Translations under genes and position numbers: made by a program
Origin: Bombyx mori
Lineage: Eukaryota > Arthropoda > Insecta > Lepidoptera > Bombycidae
Assembly (NCBI RefSeq): GCF_030269925.1
Contig: NC_085111.1
Coordinates: forward strand, 7,990,142 to 8,054,141
Length of the DNA stretch: 64,000 nucleotides
Direction of reading: 5' to 3'
Notes under the pieces: generated by a model
The model's database searches: none
Seen by the model: the letters and a program-made list of their open reading frames with translations, nothing else
What the model was told of the DNA's origin: nothing
Shown: one piece after another, positions 23,181 through 34,749 of the stretch
How positions within the stretch are numbered: the stretch's first letter is position 1
Layout of the letters: each line of letters opens with the position of its first letter

Positions 23181-23942
23181 ATTTTAAATCGGTTATCATA
23201 AAATATTGGAACATCGAATTATGACGCAAACATTCCAGGAGCTTTAGTGTACATTTGTATGTACACTCAGTTACAACTCAATCAGTTACATACACAATGA
23301 CTAGAAATAAAAAAATACATAAAATTCCTTTTGACATGCAAGCTATGTATTTTTATCATGAACTAGTACTGTTAGGGGGTAATGATAGTTGAACGGAATT
23401 GAAAAGCCCGATCGAAACAAAACACACACAATCGAAACATACATTAGTTGAATTAGAACGTATTTTTTTCTACTATTAGCTATACAAGCGAGTGTATCGA
23501 AAGCTGACATCAATGTCAGATACCAAGATACCAATTCTGTAGAGATAGTGAAGGAATTGTGCATTAGTGTCGTGACCGTAGAAGTTTTGAATGCTCCCAT
23601 TGAAACTTGCGGTTCAGTTCGGCGTAGCTATGAATGGCGGATGGCACAGTTTGTCTCGACAACTTCGTCGATTTAACTTCGCTTCGCCCTCCTGTCCCAG
23701 CCTTATTCAAACCTACTGAATTGAAAAAAAACTTCATTAACTTAAGATTAACCAAGTATTTTGCTCTTGATGGTTTTATTACATGGCTTATAAGACAAGC
23801 TGTGTGTGTTAACCAGTAGTTAAGGTACTAGTAAGCATCGTTGCAGTCACTCTCGGGAGAGAATATCGCGGTCAAAATTTTCAAAGAAAGCCTTGGTTTT
23901 TGCTTTTAAAACATTCAAACATTATTATAGCGGCAATTTTAA
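23181..23942. other. No recognised gene
   Basis: Overlapping small frames on both strands at 23343-23819 lack domains. Not called. Confidence 0.4.
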
Positions 23943-24303
23943 GGCAGCGAGTGACTTGGCTCTGCTCTTGGTCTTGACGTCCATAGGCGATGGTAACCAA
24001 TTACCATCAGGTGGGCCGTATACTTACTTATCTGACTACAAGGGCAATCTTCTCTTTCTCCACCTTATCCCACTAGGTGGGATCGGCACAGCTAATTTTT
24101 CTCTTCCATTCTCTTCTATCAGTCGTCTTCTCAACACTCACTCCTATCTCTCTCATATCGTCATTCACACACTCCATCCATGTCTTCTTCGGTCGACCTC
24201 TTCCCCCTCTACCTTGCACTACCATTTCCCCACATCTCCTAGTCACATGCATCTTCTCTCTACGCATAACATGTCCATATCACCCTACAAGGGCAATAAA
24301 GAC
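23943..24303 (+). mobile_element. LINE 3' end (jockey/CR1-type), split by an RTE-like insert
   Basis: Left part 23943-24048 has the family 3' UTR ('gtccataggcgatggtaacc', 'ccatcaggtgggccgta') up to 'ctacaagggcaat'. That 13-mer is repeated at 24285 and leads into aaag. The intervening piece is a separate insertion. Confidence 0.78.
24049..24284 (-). pseudogene. RTE-like LINE C-terminal fragment nested in a LINE tail
   Basis: Minus-strand frame of 64 codons (24073-24267) contains GRGGRGRPKKTWMECVNDDM, then REIGVSVE....DR.EW, stop and a short tail. The RGRPK.TW.ECV..DM signature is usual in RTE-group LINE proteins close to their C-terminus. The insertion is bounded by a perfect 13-bp duplication, ctacaagggcaat, at 24036-24048 and 24285-24297. 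The reverse transcriptase core is absent. Confidence 0.75.
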
Positions 24304-25509
24304 CATATAAAGTCGGCTCAAATCTAACAATATAAATTTTAGTCAGGCGAGCAAAAAAATCTAATGGTATTATGAGGGCAAGATGAAAGAACGTAACATC
24401 AACTGAAGTAAAAGGATTCGATAAGCGAGCAGTATTTTTCATACATGAAATGACGCAGCGAAGCAGAAAAACACAAGCCGAATCGAACGCCTCGAATACT
24501 ACACACATTTGCTTTTTGCTACAGAGAAAAATATATCTTATAACGAACGATCTATCTCGCAAAAGTCAGAATATTGTAATAAAGAACTTAGGCGAAGTCT
24601 TAAAATTAGTGTAGATGCATGAGTGTGGGGCATCTACGTGAACTTTCGTCATAAACTGGTGAATGTTTCATCATAGTTTTTGCAATCAACCCGGAAAGTT
24701 AAATGACTCAACACATTCAGCACCCAGATTGTTTTTCTTTATTGTGGACGCATGAACTTTATTTATGAAAATAACAACGTCTTAAGTTGGCCATGGTCAT
24801 TAGTTAACTGAAATTATCAGCTAAATATTTAATGTTTTTTTAAGGGCTCGGGTACTCATGTTAATTATTACTGTGTATCAATATTAGCATGCATAGTAGT
24901 ATCATTTTCTTTTAAGTAATATTATATATACAAGTCGGAGAAGCCACAATTATTAACACCATCGTCAGACATCGTAGGGGCGAATAGGGTGATCGAGTTA
25001 AGAGAAATATTGGGTACACCAATCACGTTTGTTGTCTTAGAATAATTTAGAAATCTTCTCTTGACGTTAGCAAACGAAAACGAAAGACAGTTCTTAGGAC
25101 GGAGGCACCGCTCTTCAAGAAGGCTGGTTGGTAAGTGTAATGGCGTCTATGCGCCTCCATCGGCTAGGCTCTGCCGTAGCACGAAGTAAACTGAGTTGAT
25201 AGGACGATAGAAAACTGCCGATGATAGGAAACTCCATGCAAAAATAATCTAATGTCAACAAAGAAACCATCACGGAAATAACGGTGAAGACCGATATGGC
25301 TGAAAAAGAACGGATGCTTCACAAAAAAGGCTTAAGATCTATTTCAATCGAATGCCGGAAAACATCTTGGAGTCTTTAGTCGAGTCAAACATCCAGAACG
25401 GGCTTGAGATGTGTGTTTAGCGAAAACCGTAAAAGGCAGCGAGAGGGATTTCAACATTGCGATAGTAAACACAATTCAAGGTGAATATGAAGGGCAAGCT
25501 CAGACATCA
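24304..25509. other. No recognised gene
   Basis: About 1.2 kb. The GC-richer part at 25085-25200 is not recognised and has no long frame. Confidence 0.4.
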
Positions 25510-25787
25510 TCTATCTTAATATATATAAATCTCGTACTAATATATAAATCTACAGTAATTTTATTATTCGTAGTCTACAGTGGTTTTTACGGATGTTCCG
25601 TTATAACTATTGAACCATGCATCCGACTGACTTGAAACCTGGTATCCATGTAGGAAATACATGTACTTAATGGATAGGCTAATATTTATATGAACGTTGA
25701 ACTCCCTAATAATAATGACAATAAATAATAATGTTAATTTTAAATTCCCAGCGAAGCGGGCGAGTGCGGGTATTGTATAAAATCTAG
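25510..25787 (+). mobile_element. Helitron-type non-autonomous element, family B
   Basis: Same internal blocks as 22971-23180 in the opposite orientation: 'tctacagtggtttttacgga'-type sequence and 'cccagcgaagcgggcgagtg' near the 3' end. The final bases have diverged, so the exact end is uncertain. Confidence 0.62.
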
Positions 25788-26489
25788 CTATACATTTTTC
25801 TGAAGTGGTGACAACTTACTTTCTCGAAATTACGCATCCTTTACAAGCGCGAGCGTGTTGGAACTAACACTAAAATTATAGATACGATCACATATTAATT
25901 TTTATTTTATAATGCAAACAGCAAAAGTCATGATAGTGCAAACCTGCCATTTTTGCTTTAATAATTAAAATGGCCTTTTATTAGATTTCAATTCAACAAA
26001 CATTATGTCAACCATTGCTTATCTTACGACATCGTTGAAAACCACATTAAATGTGCTGGACAATATGGGGATTCGGGATAGATGCACAAACAATAGCTCT
26101 GCAAAAATTTCATTAAATATTGCACCATTTTATTACCACATTATCATAAGTAGCGTAAGTTAGTGTCATAAATCTAATAACAATTTAATAAGTAAATGCA
26201 ATTATATTTCAATAAATGCAATTATAATTAAACAAACATTATCTGTTAGGAATAGTTAATAACAATGCATCGCTGAAATCCACATTAATATGGAGGCCAA
26301 CAAGGAAATTGCGGATGGACGTACCAAAAACTCAGTCTTTATTTTATTAAGCACTAGATGTAGCCTTCGCACGAGCTGCCAAGGAAAAGTGTGCCAATGT
26401 AGTTTCCCATGGGAATGAGATAATTTTTTTTCGGGATAAAAGGCCTATGTCACTCCCCTAATCTATATCACTTAAAAAAAAATGTCGAT
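25788..26489. other. No recognised gene
   Basis: AT-rich. An imperfectly repeated theme ('accattgcttatcttacgac' / 'aacaatgcatcgctgaaatc' with 'cacatta' following) suggests an old local duplication between 26000-26060 and 26240-26300. Confidence 0.3.
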
Positions 26490-26640
26490 CCGCTGCGTCG
26501 ATAGGATGTGAAGGTCTCCTTTGGAGGCGCTCGGGCAGCTGTTAGCAAATCCCACCCCTCCTGGCTGAGCCTTTGCTCGCCCACTTGCCCTGGTGAAACT
26601 GGAAAGGCCTCCGGGCCACCAGTAATCTTTCAATCATAAA
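26490..26640 (-). repeat. Unnamed dispersed repeat X, upstream part
   Basis: Reverse complement of 'ccacccctcctggctgagcc' and 'ctggtgaaactggaaaggcc' matches 49095-49215. A-rich junction at 26637-26646. Confidence 0.55.
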
Positions 26641-27249
26641 AAAAAGGTTGTGAAAGAAGGACAAACAAACACAGTGTCAAATTTATAATATTTGTATTTA
26701 TAATATTGCATCATTATATTATCATATTGACATAATTACCGTAAGTTAGTGTAATAAATCTAGCCATATCGTGTAATACAATAATATTTTAATTGCAAGA
26801 AAACTTTAATTTTCTAATAATGCCGGTAGCTGTTGTTAAATAGCACACACTGTTTTGTCTCTTCAGATTGTATTTGAAGCACAATATCAATCAAATACAT
26901 ATATTTATTTCTTTTAGAGGTACAGCAGAAGCAGTTCAGTGTATGTAATTGATAAATTTCATAGTTATTGCATGTGAAACTGCTATATATTTATTGCAAT
27001 AAATACAATAACTAGATATAGGTAACAAAAATAAGATATACCAAATATATCCAATATACCAAAGATATTATTGATTCAAAAACAAAATAGACTTGAAACT
27101 CCTCGGCGTAACACCACGGTTATTGAGTTGAGTCGTCGCGTCTTCTTACGGTTATTCTTTAAATCGATTGGAAGCACATAGTCCAGATAATCGAGCATAA
27201 ATATATATAATAATAATAAAGAGAAGTCTTAAGGACTGAAACATTGTTT
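26641..27249. other. No recognised gene
   Basis: AT-rich spacer with short repeats of 'ataccaaa' type near 27035-27070. Confidence 0.4.
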
Positions 27250-27415
27250 AAAGAAAGATACGTCGAAATGTTCCAGAAACACAGTTGAGGGATTTCGAGA
27301 ATGGAGCATTTGGTAAAAAAACCATTGAAATGCACTGCGGATGAACGCGGTTCTGGATAGTGTGAATGAAATCTGCTGCGGTGGCGGGTTTTGTGATGGT
27401 AAAAGACAGATGTGA
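27250..27415 (-). pseudogene. LINE C-terminal coding fragment (jockey/CR1-type)
   Basis: Minus-strand translation contains FIHTIQNRVHPQCISMVFLP followed by FSKSLNCVSGTFRRIFL. It is the degraded counterpart of the coding end at 6838-7107 at DNA level (for example 'gcactgcggatgaacgcgg' beside 'gcactgtggatgaccgcag'). Confidence 0.55.
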
Positions 27416-28817
27416 AAAAAAGAAAGAAAAATAAAGGAATTTTCTAAACTGACCCGTTATACGAACTGAATAGAGCAAAGCGGACAAAGACGTACCATAC
27501 ACAGCCATAAAGAAAGACTGAAGGTTCCAGTTTTACTACCTTCCAGACGTTGACACGCTTATATTATGTTATTCAAATTTAAATTCAAGATTATTTGATT
27601 TTAAATGGAATGTCATATATCATTCTTTTAAATTCCATAATAACTTTTACCACTGTTTTAAATAGAGCTATAGTCTCGAGAAGAGATGTCGAAAGTAGCG
27701 TTTTTCTTTATAATTTCGTCTTCTTAATTTTAAAACGCAAAACTAACAAAAAAAGTCAATATGTTTTACGTCCCCGAAATCGCGATCAACTCCAGAAAAT
27801 CCTATATGATTGATGACATGCTAACGTGTGTTAATAGCTGACAAGAATCTGCACATAGCAAAAACACTAACCGCCAACGATGTGAATTTTGAATGAAAGA
27901 TTTGAAACAGTGAGTTCAAAGTTGGTATGAAAAGATTTTATAAATCCTTATAATAATGTCGCTTTTAAGTTTTCAGTCTCATAAAATAGTTTTTCACTTT
28001 TTTTTGTGGGAGACGGCTAATCTAGTAAACAATTTTCAGAAAATGAGCTTTTTATTCTAACATGTATTGTCATCGCTTGAACTCGAAAAATAATTATGAT
28101 TTATATGATATTTCATGCTTTTTCAATATTTAATCGATGACAGAATGAGCTTTCTTTCCAAAGAGAGAATTCATGTCTTTTCTAAAAAAATAATAGTTAC
28201 CATAGGGACCAATAAGCAAGAAACTTCTAAAAATGTCAGTTTCCTTCATTTATATCCCAGAGCAACCAAAAATATCGTTAAATCCTTACTATAAGTAAAA
28301 GATAAATGAATGAAGGAAAAGCTAACTACGCCGAGCATTTATTTTGAATTCTCGTTCTATTTTGTTCAGTTGCTAAACTGAAAAATATTACCATGCATTC
28401 TTCATTGAAAAGAGCGCACGATGAGAGCAGTGGTATCTATTGTGTCCATGAAAAGAATGCCCTTTCTTCGGTACTGATTACTATATGTATAATCTAAGCG
28501 ATATTCATAACAGTACATAAGTAATATTATAGTTAACGTTTTTGTGGCGAAACATTTTTCTTGAAATACAGTCACGCAAAAGTTTCAGAAAATGCGTTTT
28601 AAATGGCGCTTATAAATATGTCTTCGACTAGCCGGGAGCTTGTCTTGTATACCGACATTGTAGTGGCTGCTCTAAATTGATAAGCAAGCGACGGCGTTCC
28701 GACAAAGAGGAATCGCTCGCGACGCTATTGAATATATCGTATTTATACTCTTGTGGGATACTAAGCTGTGCTTTTATCTTTACCTATGCCCACTCAGGAT
28801 AGTGTAAGCTATATACA
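27416..28817. other. No recognised gene
   Basis: About 1.4 kb AT-rich. A small GC-richer patch lies near 28625-28740. Confidence 0.45.
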
Positions 28818-29048
28818 TTTTTTTATTTAGTGTACTTGTTAAATAGACGAGTGAATGAACTCACGGCTCAACTAGTGTCAAGGGTTGCCGATACTCATAG
28901 ACATCATATCGCCAATGTGGTCACCCTTGAGACATTAGGTCTGGAGTCTCAATTGTACAATATAAAATCTGTCTTATGCTCTTCAAGCCGAACGCATTAT
29001 TGCTTCATAATCAAACTAGATAATGTGTACTATTGTGTACCCATAAAA
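28818..29048 (-). repeat. Degenerate Bm1-type SINE
   Basis: Recognisable by 'gaactcacggctcaactagtg', 'ccgatactcatagacatc', 'caagccgaacgcattattgc'. Many substitutions mark an old copy. Confidence 0.7.
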
Positions 29049-29134
29049 TAATGTCGGATAGTTATTATTGAAATGAAACAAAATAAGAATTTTGGATTGC
29101 ATCTAAATTTCGAACCTTGTCACTGTAGGTTTTT

Positions 29135-29245
29135 TTGAATTTTATTTTATTGCCCAGACAGACGAGCATATAGCCCATCTGATGGTGAGTGATTACCGTC
29201 GCCCATGGACTTCAGCAATGCCAGAGGCAGAACCAAGCCGCTGCC
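29135..29245 (-). mobile_element. LINE 3' end (jockey/CR1-type), truncated
   Basis: Plus strand shows 'tttattgcccagacagacga', 'ctgatggtgagtgattaccg' and 'atggacttcagcaatgccag', the family 3' UTR inverted. Confidence 0.78.
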
Positions 29246-30861
29246 TACCGAAAGCTATAAGAAGTTTATAAGAATAATGATTTATGAATATATACCGTAA
29301 TACGTATCCACTTTAATAGTACCAAGGTGACTTCTAATAAAAAAACGAGTCAGATTTATGGTAAAATGCTTTATCTTCTATTTGATTCGTGAGATAGTTT
29401 TGCAAACTATCGAGCTGGCAGCGAACCGCTTAGTTGGAAACTGACTACTGAGGCAGAAGTATGTAGATACGTAATTAATCATACATTCTGTGCGGACGCC
29501 AGCGCCAATGGATATGTTAGTTTAAGTAGATAACGCTCGACACGAATGAATTATTAACGAATTCGAACCAATTCCTCACGACGACTCTCAATAATTAGGC
29601 GGAGATGTCGGGTGGCTTTTTTTTGTTTATGATTCAGTCATTTGTTGTTTTTTTTATTATAAAGCATGTATATCGGATTATTTATTTTGTATTTTCATCA
29701 TTTTTGCCTAAGAGTATTTGAGTATTTATTTACATCAAGATCAGGATACACGAAACATACTAGAGTATTAATGAAAATGTTAATAAGTAATAAAGATTTA
29801 TGTAACAGATACCAAAACTAGATATGAATATAAATTTATAAATAAAACATCAAATTAAACATTATAAATTTTCCATAAGTATTACTTGTTCTTGTAGATG
29901 AAATTTCATTAATATCTCAAACTCTTCAGTTAACAAGTAAGTTAAACTAATTGACAATGCTAACTTACTAATTATTCGACGATTCCATTGAAATTCTAAG
30001 CGAGGAGGCTTTTAATTCCCTTTCACTCGTACCCTTTTCAGAGTGACTTGGGCTTCACTGTCACTTCTACGCGGTTTTGTTGGAAAATTACAGTGGAACG
30101 TTGGCGCTGTTGTTTAAAAAACCCAATTCCGATCTGTACTAGGACTTTGAACTTTTTATTATAAAGAAGTGAAAAAAAAAACAAATTTTACGTTGCCTAT
30201 TCTCGTTGTTTTAGTTTAATAATATTTTAAGAAACGAAAATCTTCAATGAAAATTAATGTTACACGATAAAAGCGAACGGAACTCGTTTCGAGCTTGTTT
30301 ACAGAATTCACGTAAAATGGGGAACCTTCATTGTTACAGACGTACAAAACCTTGACGTTTCCGTCCTGAAAACAAAACGCATCTAAAAATATGCTGTGTG
30401 CTTTTTTAATTTAGGCAAACACGAAATAAGACATTGTTCGGTTCGGATGAATGGAAGAATGGAACACGAAGCAAGGCGATGAAACGTGACTGCTACTGCT
30501 TTTATTATTACGCCAAACAAACAGAATGTACGAAGCGAACACACAATATGGGCTAGAATACACACTTCGTGTTATTCCTGTATACCTAACGATTGTTTAC
30601 ATATTTCATGATATTTCTATAACGTTTCTTGTTGTCGAGCAACATTATTTTGATTCATGCACTCGTGATTTTTTTAAATTAATGTAATATATTTTAATAT
30701 TTTTTATGCATTTTTAGTTGAGCTAATACCATAATATTACTTTGGACGCGAATAAAATAAGACAATTTTATTTTTATAAAAGATTTCGTGTAGGAGAATC
30801 GAGAATCATAGTTTTCGACTGATTTGTTGTAATAAAATTAAAGCATTGTTTAACATTATTT
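29246..30861. other. No recognised gene
   Basis: About 1.6 kb without supported genes. Confidence 0.45.
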
Positions 30862-31092
30862 CAACAGCGATTCTAAGCTCAACAGCACGCCTGGTGTTAA
30901 GTGGTTACTGGAACTCATAGACATCTACAAAGTCAATGCGCCACCCGCCTTGAGATATATGTTGTAAGGTCTCAGTATGGTTACAACGGCTGCCCCACCC
31001 TTCAAACCGAAACGCATTACTGCTTCCCGGCAGAAATAGGCAGGGTGGTGGTACCTACCCGTGCGGACTCACAAGAGGTCCTACCTCCAGTA
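30862..31092 (-). repeat. Bm1-type SINE, truncated at both ends
   Basis: Starts inside the tail at 'gctcaacagcacgcctgg' (A tail missing) and ends at the 'cctacctccagt' block. Confidence 0.9.
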
Positions 31093-31780
31093 AAAATCGC
31101 GTTCCGGATGAATACTGGAATTAACGAAACAAAATATTATCATTCCGTGGGTAGTTAATTTTACTGCTAAAAACATCACTCAATTAAGTATTACCTCAAA
31201 CGTCCTGCGTGCATACAACGATCAATCACCGTGTATTTAATGAGAAAATAATGTTATCTACGTGACGACTATCACAAGTGTAGGCGGATATAATACGTGT
31301 CATTAAGTGGCGATTGTAATCCAGATTGATAAGCGCCTCGCGCTAATTGAGTCGCGTTCTCGAATAGACCTATTTGCCGAGCATTACAAACGATTTACGA
31401 TGCGAATTTCGCCCAGCTGTTACCTCGATACCGCAGCTGTTTGATGACAAAATTTTAAGCCGTTAATCAAATAAATAATATTCGGACATTTAAATGCAAA
31501 CAGAGGATTATAACGATTTCACTGAAACTGATCCTAATTGAGCAGATAGATGTTTAATTAACGCGAAAAACATTTTTATAATACGAAAAATAATTAGAAT
31601 TACAACACAAACATTTATATTCTAGAAGAGTTTTGAAAATTTCCCGCCGAAAAACGTCAAACTGTCTTCTGACATCTCGATCATGTAGAATGCTGATCAC
31701 GTTCATTTATAGCCATTAATTAATTACAAATTCACCATAGTCTTTTTAAGGCCATGAATTCCCGCAACAGTAAGGGGAAC
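31093..31780. other. No recognised gene; possible unique sequence island
   Basis: 31290-31445 is less AT-rich than its surroundings and matches no repeat here. It could be conserved non-coding DNA. No coding frame. Confidence 0.25.
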
Positions 31781-32140
31781 TTTTTTTTTTATCGCTTAGT
31801 TGGGTGGACGAGCTCCACAGCCCACGTGGTGTTAAGTGGTTCCTGGAGCCCATAGACATCTACGACGTAAATGCGCCACCCACCTTGAGATATCAGTTCT
31901 AAGGGTCTCAGTATAGTTACAACGGCTGCCCCACCCTTCAAACCGAAACGCATTGTTGCTTCATGGCAGAAATAGGCGGGGCGGTGTAACACGATGTTAT
32001 TCCTTCATCGTGGAAGCCAATCTTGAACATTTGTTGAGTACGTATTTCATTAGAAAAATTGGTACCCCCGCCTGGAATTCGAAGAACGGTGCACGAACAC
32101 GAATGCACCGGACGGTTTTACCCTTTAGGCCATGACGACT
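31781..32140 (-). repeat. Bm1 SINE with head, internal deletion
   Basis: Tail from the T run to 'aaataggcggggcggtg', then an abrupt jump to 'taacacgatgttattccttc', and the tRNA-like head ending 'tttaggccatgacgac'. About 70 bp in the middle are missing. Confidence 0.9.
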
Positions 32141-32516
32141 TCAAACAAACTATACGAAATAAACTCTTTTTACTAGTAAGTGAAATTTTTAACTCTCTCA
32201 TTATCCTTAATACAATGATTATTTGTTAAGCGAAGGGCCACCGCAGTTGGTAGGCACAGCACGTACTAATTCGAAATTCGATAAGGAATAGAGAACGAAA
32301 CAATGCGAAATTGGAAAGTTCGAGCAGAGGTACTAATATTGTTTTAGATAGTTTCAGCTGACAATTACTAATTAAGTACCCCGAAAGTTATTAACGAATG
32401 ATATACATATGTATGTGGTTTATGAGAGATTCTTATTGTTTACGATCGTAAAATTTAGATGTGAGAACATAATTTTACTATAGGTGGAGTACCTAATATT
32501 TTTTCATACTTTTAAA
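32141..32516. other. No recognised gene
   Basis: AT-rich spacer. Confidence 0.4.
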
Positions 32517-32750
32517 ATATTTTTTATCGCTTAGATGGATGGACGCGCTCACAGCCCACCTGGTGTTAAGTGGTTACTGGAGCCCATAGACATCTACAGT
32601 TCTATCTCTACTTACAGTTCTAAGTTCTCAAGTATAGTTACAAAGGTTGCCCCACCCTTCAAACCGAAATGCATTACTGCTTCACGGCGGAAATAGGCAG
32701 GGTGGTTGTACCTACCCGCTCGGACTCACAAGAGGTCCTACCACCAGTAA
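32517..32750 (-). repeat. Bm1-type SINE, 5'-truncated
   Basis: Tail with a rearranged segment near 'catctacagttctatctcta'. It ends at 'ctaccaccagtaaaa'. A further scrap of SINE-like sequence ('attgcttcacagtagaaac') follows. Confidence 0.85.
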
Positions 32751-33140
32751 AACTAGAACACACGATTGCTTCACAGTAGAAACGGAGTGGTCAAAATATG
32801 TCTTTTAAATTATGTTCTTTCCTACGTTGTCGCTGGCAACCTAACGAACTATTTCAGCTAAAATTGTCATAACAAAAACTTGTATGTTTTGGGTGATGAC
32901 TTTTTATACATACTTTTGTTCCTTTTTCTTAACAATCATTTGTAAATCGTCAAAATCTCATACAAAATCAAATACACGTTATACTCGTATTGATGATAAT
33001 TATTTAGAAAATGTGTTACGACCTTTGATCGACTTGCAGCATAAAGAGAAAATCGGGCTTCTTACCTATTAGACTCGTTTAGGCGTAGCCTTTTAAGGTA
33101 CCGTACCGTAAATCGTATTAGAGAACGGATACAGCAATAG
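32751..33140. other. No recognised gene
   Basis: A 62-codon plus-strand frame (32884-33072) begins with a hydrophobic stretch but has low GC3 and no recognised homologue. Not called. Confidence 0.35.
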
Positions 33141-33433
33141 TCTATATATTTAAAAATGAATTGCTGTTCGTTAGACTTGCCAAAACTCAAGAACGGCTGG
33201 ACCGATTTGGCTAATTTTGGTCTTGAATTATTTGTGGTATATATATAGAGAAGGTTTAAAAGGTAGATAAATATGAAAATGCTCAGAATTAAATGAAAAT
33301 AACAATTTTGTTTTTCCTTTGATGTGTTCCCCGTCGAACGGATTCCTTTTGTTTGTTTTAAGTTTATTTTATACAAAAGTTTAGGTCTTTTATTGATCGA
33401 TTGAGGCACAACGAAATCTGCCGGGTCAGCTAT
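33141..33433 (+). mobile_element. Helitron-type non-autonomous element, family A
   Basis: Begins 'tctatatatttaaaaatga' and ends 'aaatctgccgggtcagcta', with the usual family A interior ('aagaacggctggaccgattt'). The 140-codon minus-strand frame across it is incidental. Confidence 0.72.
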
Positions 33434-33972
33434 TTTCAATAAAATAACAAACCTTTGCTGGATCTTGGTGGTTGCTGGTAACATAGACCGAAGCTCTGCG
33501 TCCGAGGAGGGTCCGACTTACAATTGAACTGCTGCGACGTCCCGACAAACGGTCTTGAGGTACAGGTAACATTTTAATTTTTTTTTTTTATGTAATTCTT
33601 AGTAACGTAAAATTATTTATCCACTTTAGATGGTATATACACAGCGGAGCTGATTTTCCTTATGATTTAATTTTTGCGTTATAATTTTTTACTGAAATTA
33701 CTGAAACGGAATATTGAGGAATGATATTTGTCTAAAATGTTTTCTTTTATTATTCACTTCACATTATAACTATTAATTCTTTTCATTAGGCACTAAGTTT
33801 CTAATTAAATCTCTAAGTTGCTATTTTTATGATAAATTTAATATTTACGGTTTAGTTATTTAAAATGTATTTAATTATAATTTATCACTTCTAAAAGGTG
33901 TTAAACCTGAAACAAAGAAAAATAAGTCTTATAAATCTTACATAACGGAATTCAAAAGCATCTTATTACATT
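33434..33972. other. No recognised gene
   Basis: A slightly GC-rich patch at 33480-33560 is followed by AT-rich DNA. Nothing identified. Confidence 0.4.
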
Positions 33973-34170
33973 GGTGCTAGAACGTCTTGTGCGGACTGCA
34001 CAGGTATGCACCACCACCCCGCCTATTTCTGTCGTCAAGCAATAATGGGCTCCGGTTTGAATGGTGGGGTAGGCTGTACTATAGAACTCTGAGACTTGAA
34101 ACTAATGTCTCAAGGCAGCTGGTAGCGTTACCTTAACCACATAGCACCGGGTAGAGAGCTAGTTCACCGG
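33973..34170 (+). repeat. Degenerate Bm1-type SINE
   Basis: 'ggtgctagaacgtcttgtg', 'cgcctatttctgtcgtcaag' and 'ctccggtttgaatggtgggg' match the SINE body. The 3' part is shortened and joins repeat Y. Confidence 0.75.
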
Positions 34171-34184
34171 TGGGAGATAGCTAG

Positions 34185-34292
34185 GGTTCGTGTTAGCAAC
34201 GTTCTCAGGTTTGAGCCACGTGAGCTCACCTACTAGTTAAGGTTCCGCTGATATAGCCTCTATCAGCTATCAGCTTAGGTAGGAAAAAAAAA
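34185..34292 (+). repeat. Unnamed repeat Y, A-tailed
   Basis: 'gtgttagcaacgttctcagg', 'ttgagccacgtgagctcacc' and 'gctatcagcttaggtagg', then an A run. A similar order of motifs occurs at 41200-41340. Possibly a retroposed element. Confidence 0.4.
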
Positions 34293-34320
34293 AGATGGGA
34301 GAAATTAAAAATTATAAATG

Positions 34321-34749
34321 TGGTGTCGTGGGACACCAGGTAGGTAGGAACGAAGTTCCTTCGGCTAATGTAGAATCTACACAATTTGCAAAAAAAAAAT
34401 CGTGCTCAATTTTATGTAGGTTTTCTTGATTTTTCTCTTAAATTTTGCTGATTAGTTTTTTTTTTTTTTTTTTTATTTAAGTATAGGAAAGTATTTAGGA
34501 AATTCAGTATTTTAGGAAATAATAAATTACGTAAAATACAAAGAGAATGGATGAGAGAACGAAAAGAAAGAGGGAGAAAGAGAAAGGTATTATACACTAC
34601 TCGCTTGTGTATGCGACTGTCGCGCCTGCGCACGTCTTATTTAACGGTTTTATTCCACGCACTTTTTTCCACGGATTTTTTCTTACGGTTTTACTATCAC
34701 ATTTGTTTCAGTTCGGTCGCGCAGCAAAATCCCTATCCCCTCCAAGCCT
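34321..34749. repeat. Left flank of R1-clade insertion, with hairpins
   Basis: Contains a 7-bp-stem palindrome tggtgtc-gtgg-gacacca (34321-34338) and ggaacgaagttcc (34347-34359). The reverse complement of the latter lies just right of the R1 insertion at 37808-37820. Without the insertion the two would be ~450 bp apart, which suggests an older DNA element that received the LINE. A 21-T tract lies at 34458-34474. Confidence 0.4.
34737..34749. repeat. Target-site duplication, left (cccctccaagcct)
   Basis: Exact 13-mer repeated at 37788-37800, immediately after the poly-A tail. Confidence 0.92.

Noticed and set aside
32884..33072. Short frame with a signal-peptide-like start
   Set aside because: Low third-position GC, no family match and ends at a Helitron. 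Probably chance.
33062..33484. 140-codon minus frame
   Set aside because: Most of it is the antisense of a family A Helitron. Similar frames appear in its other copies.
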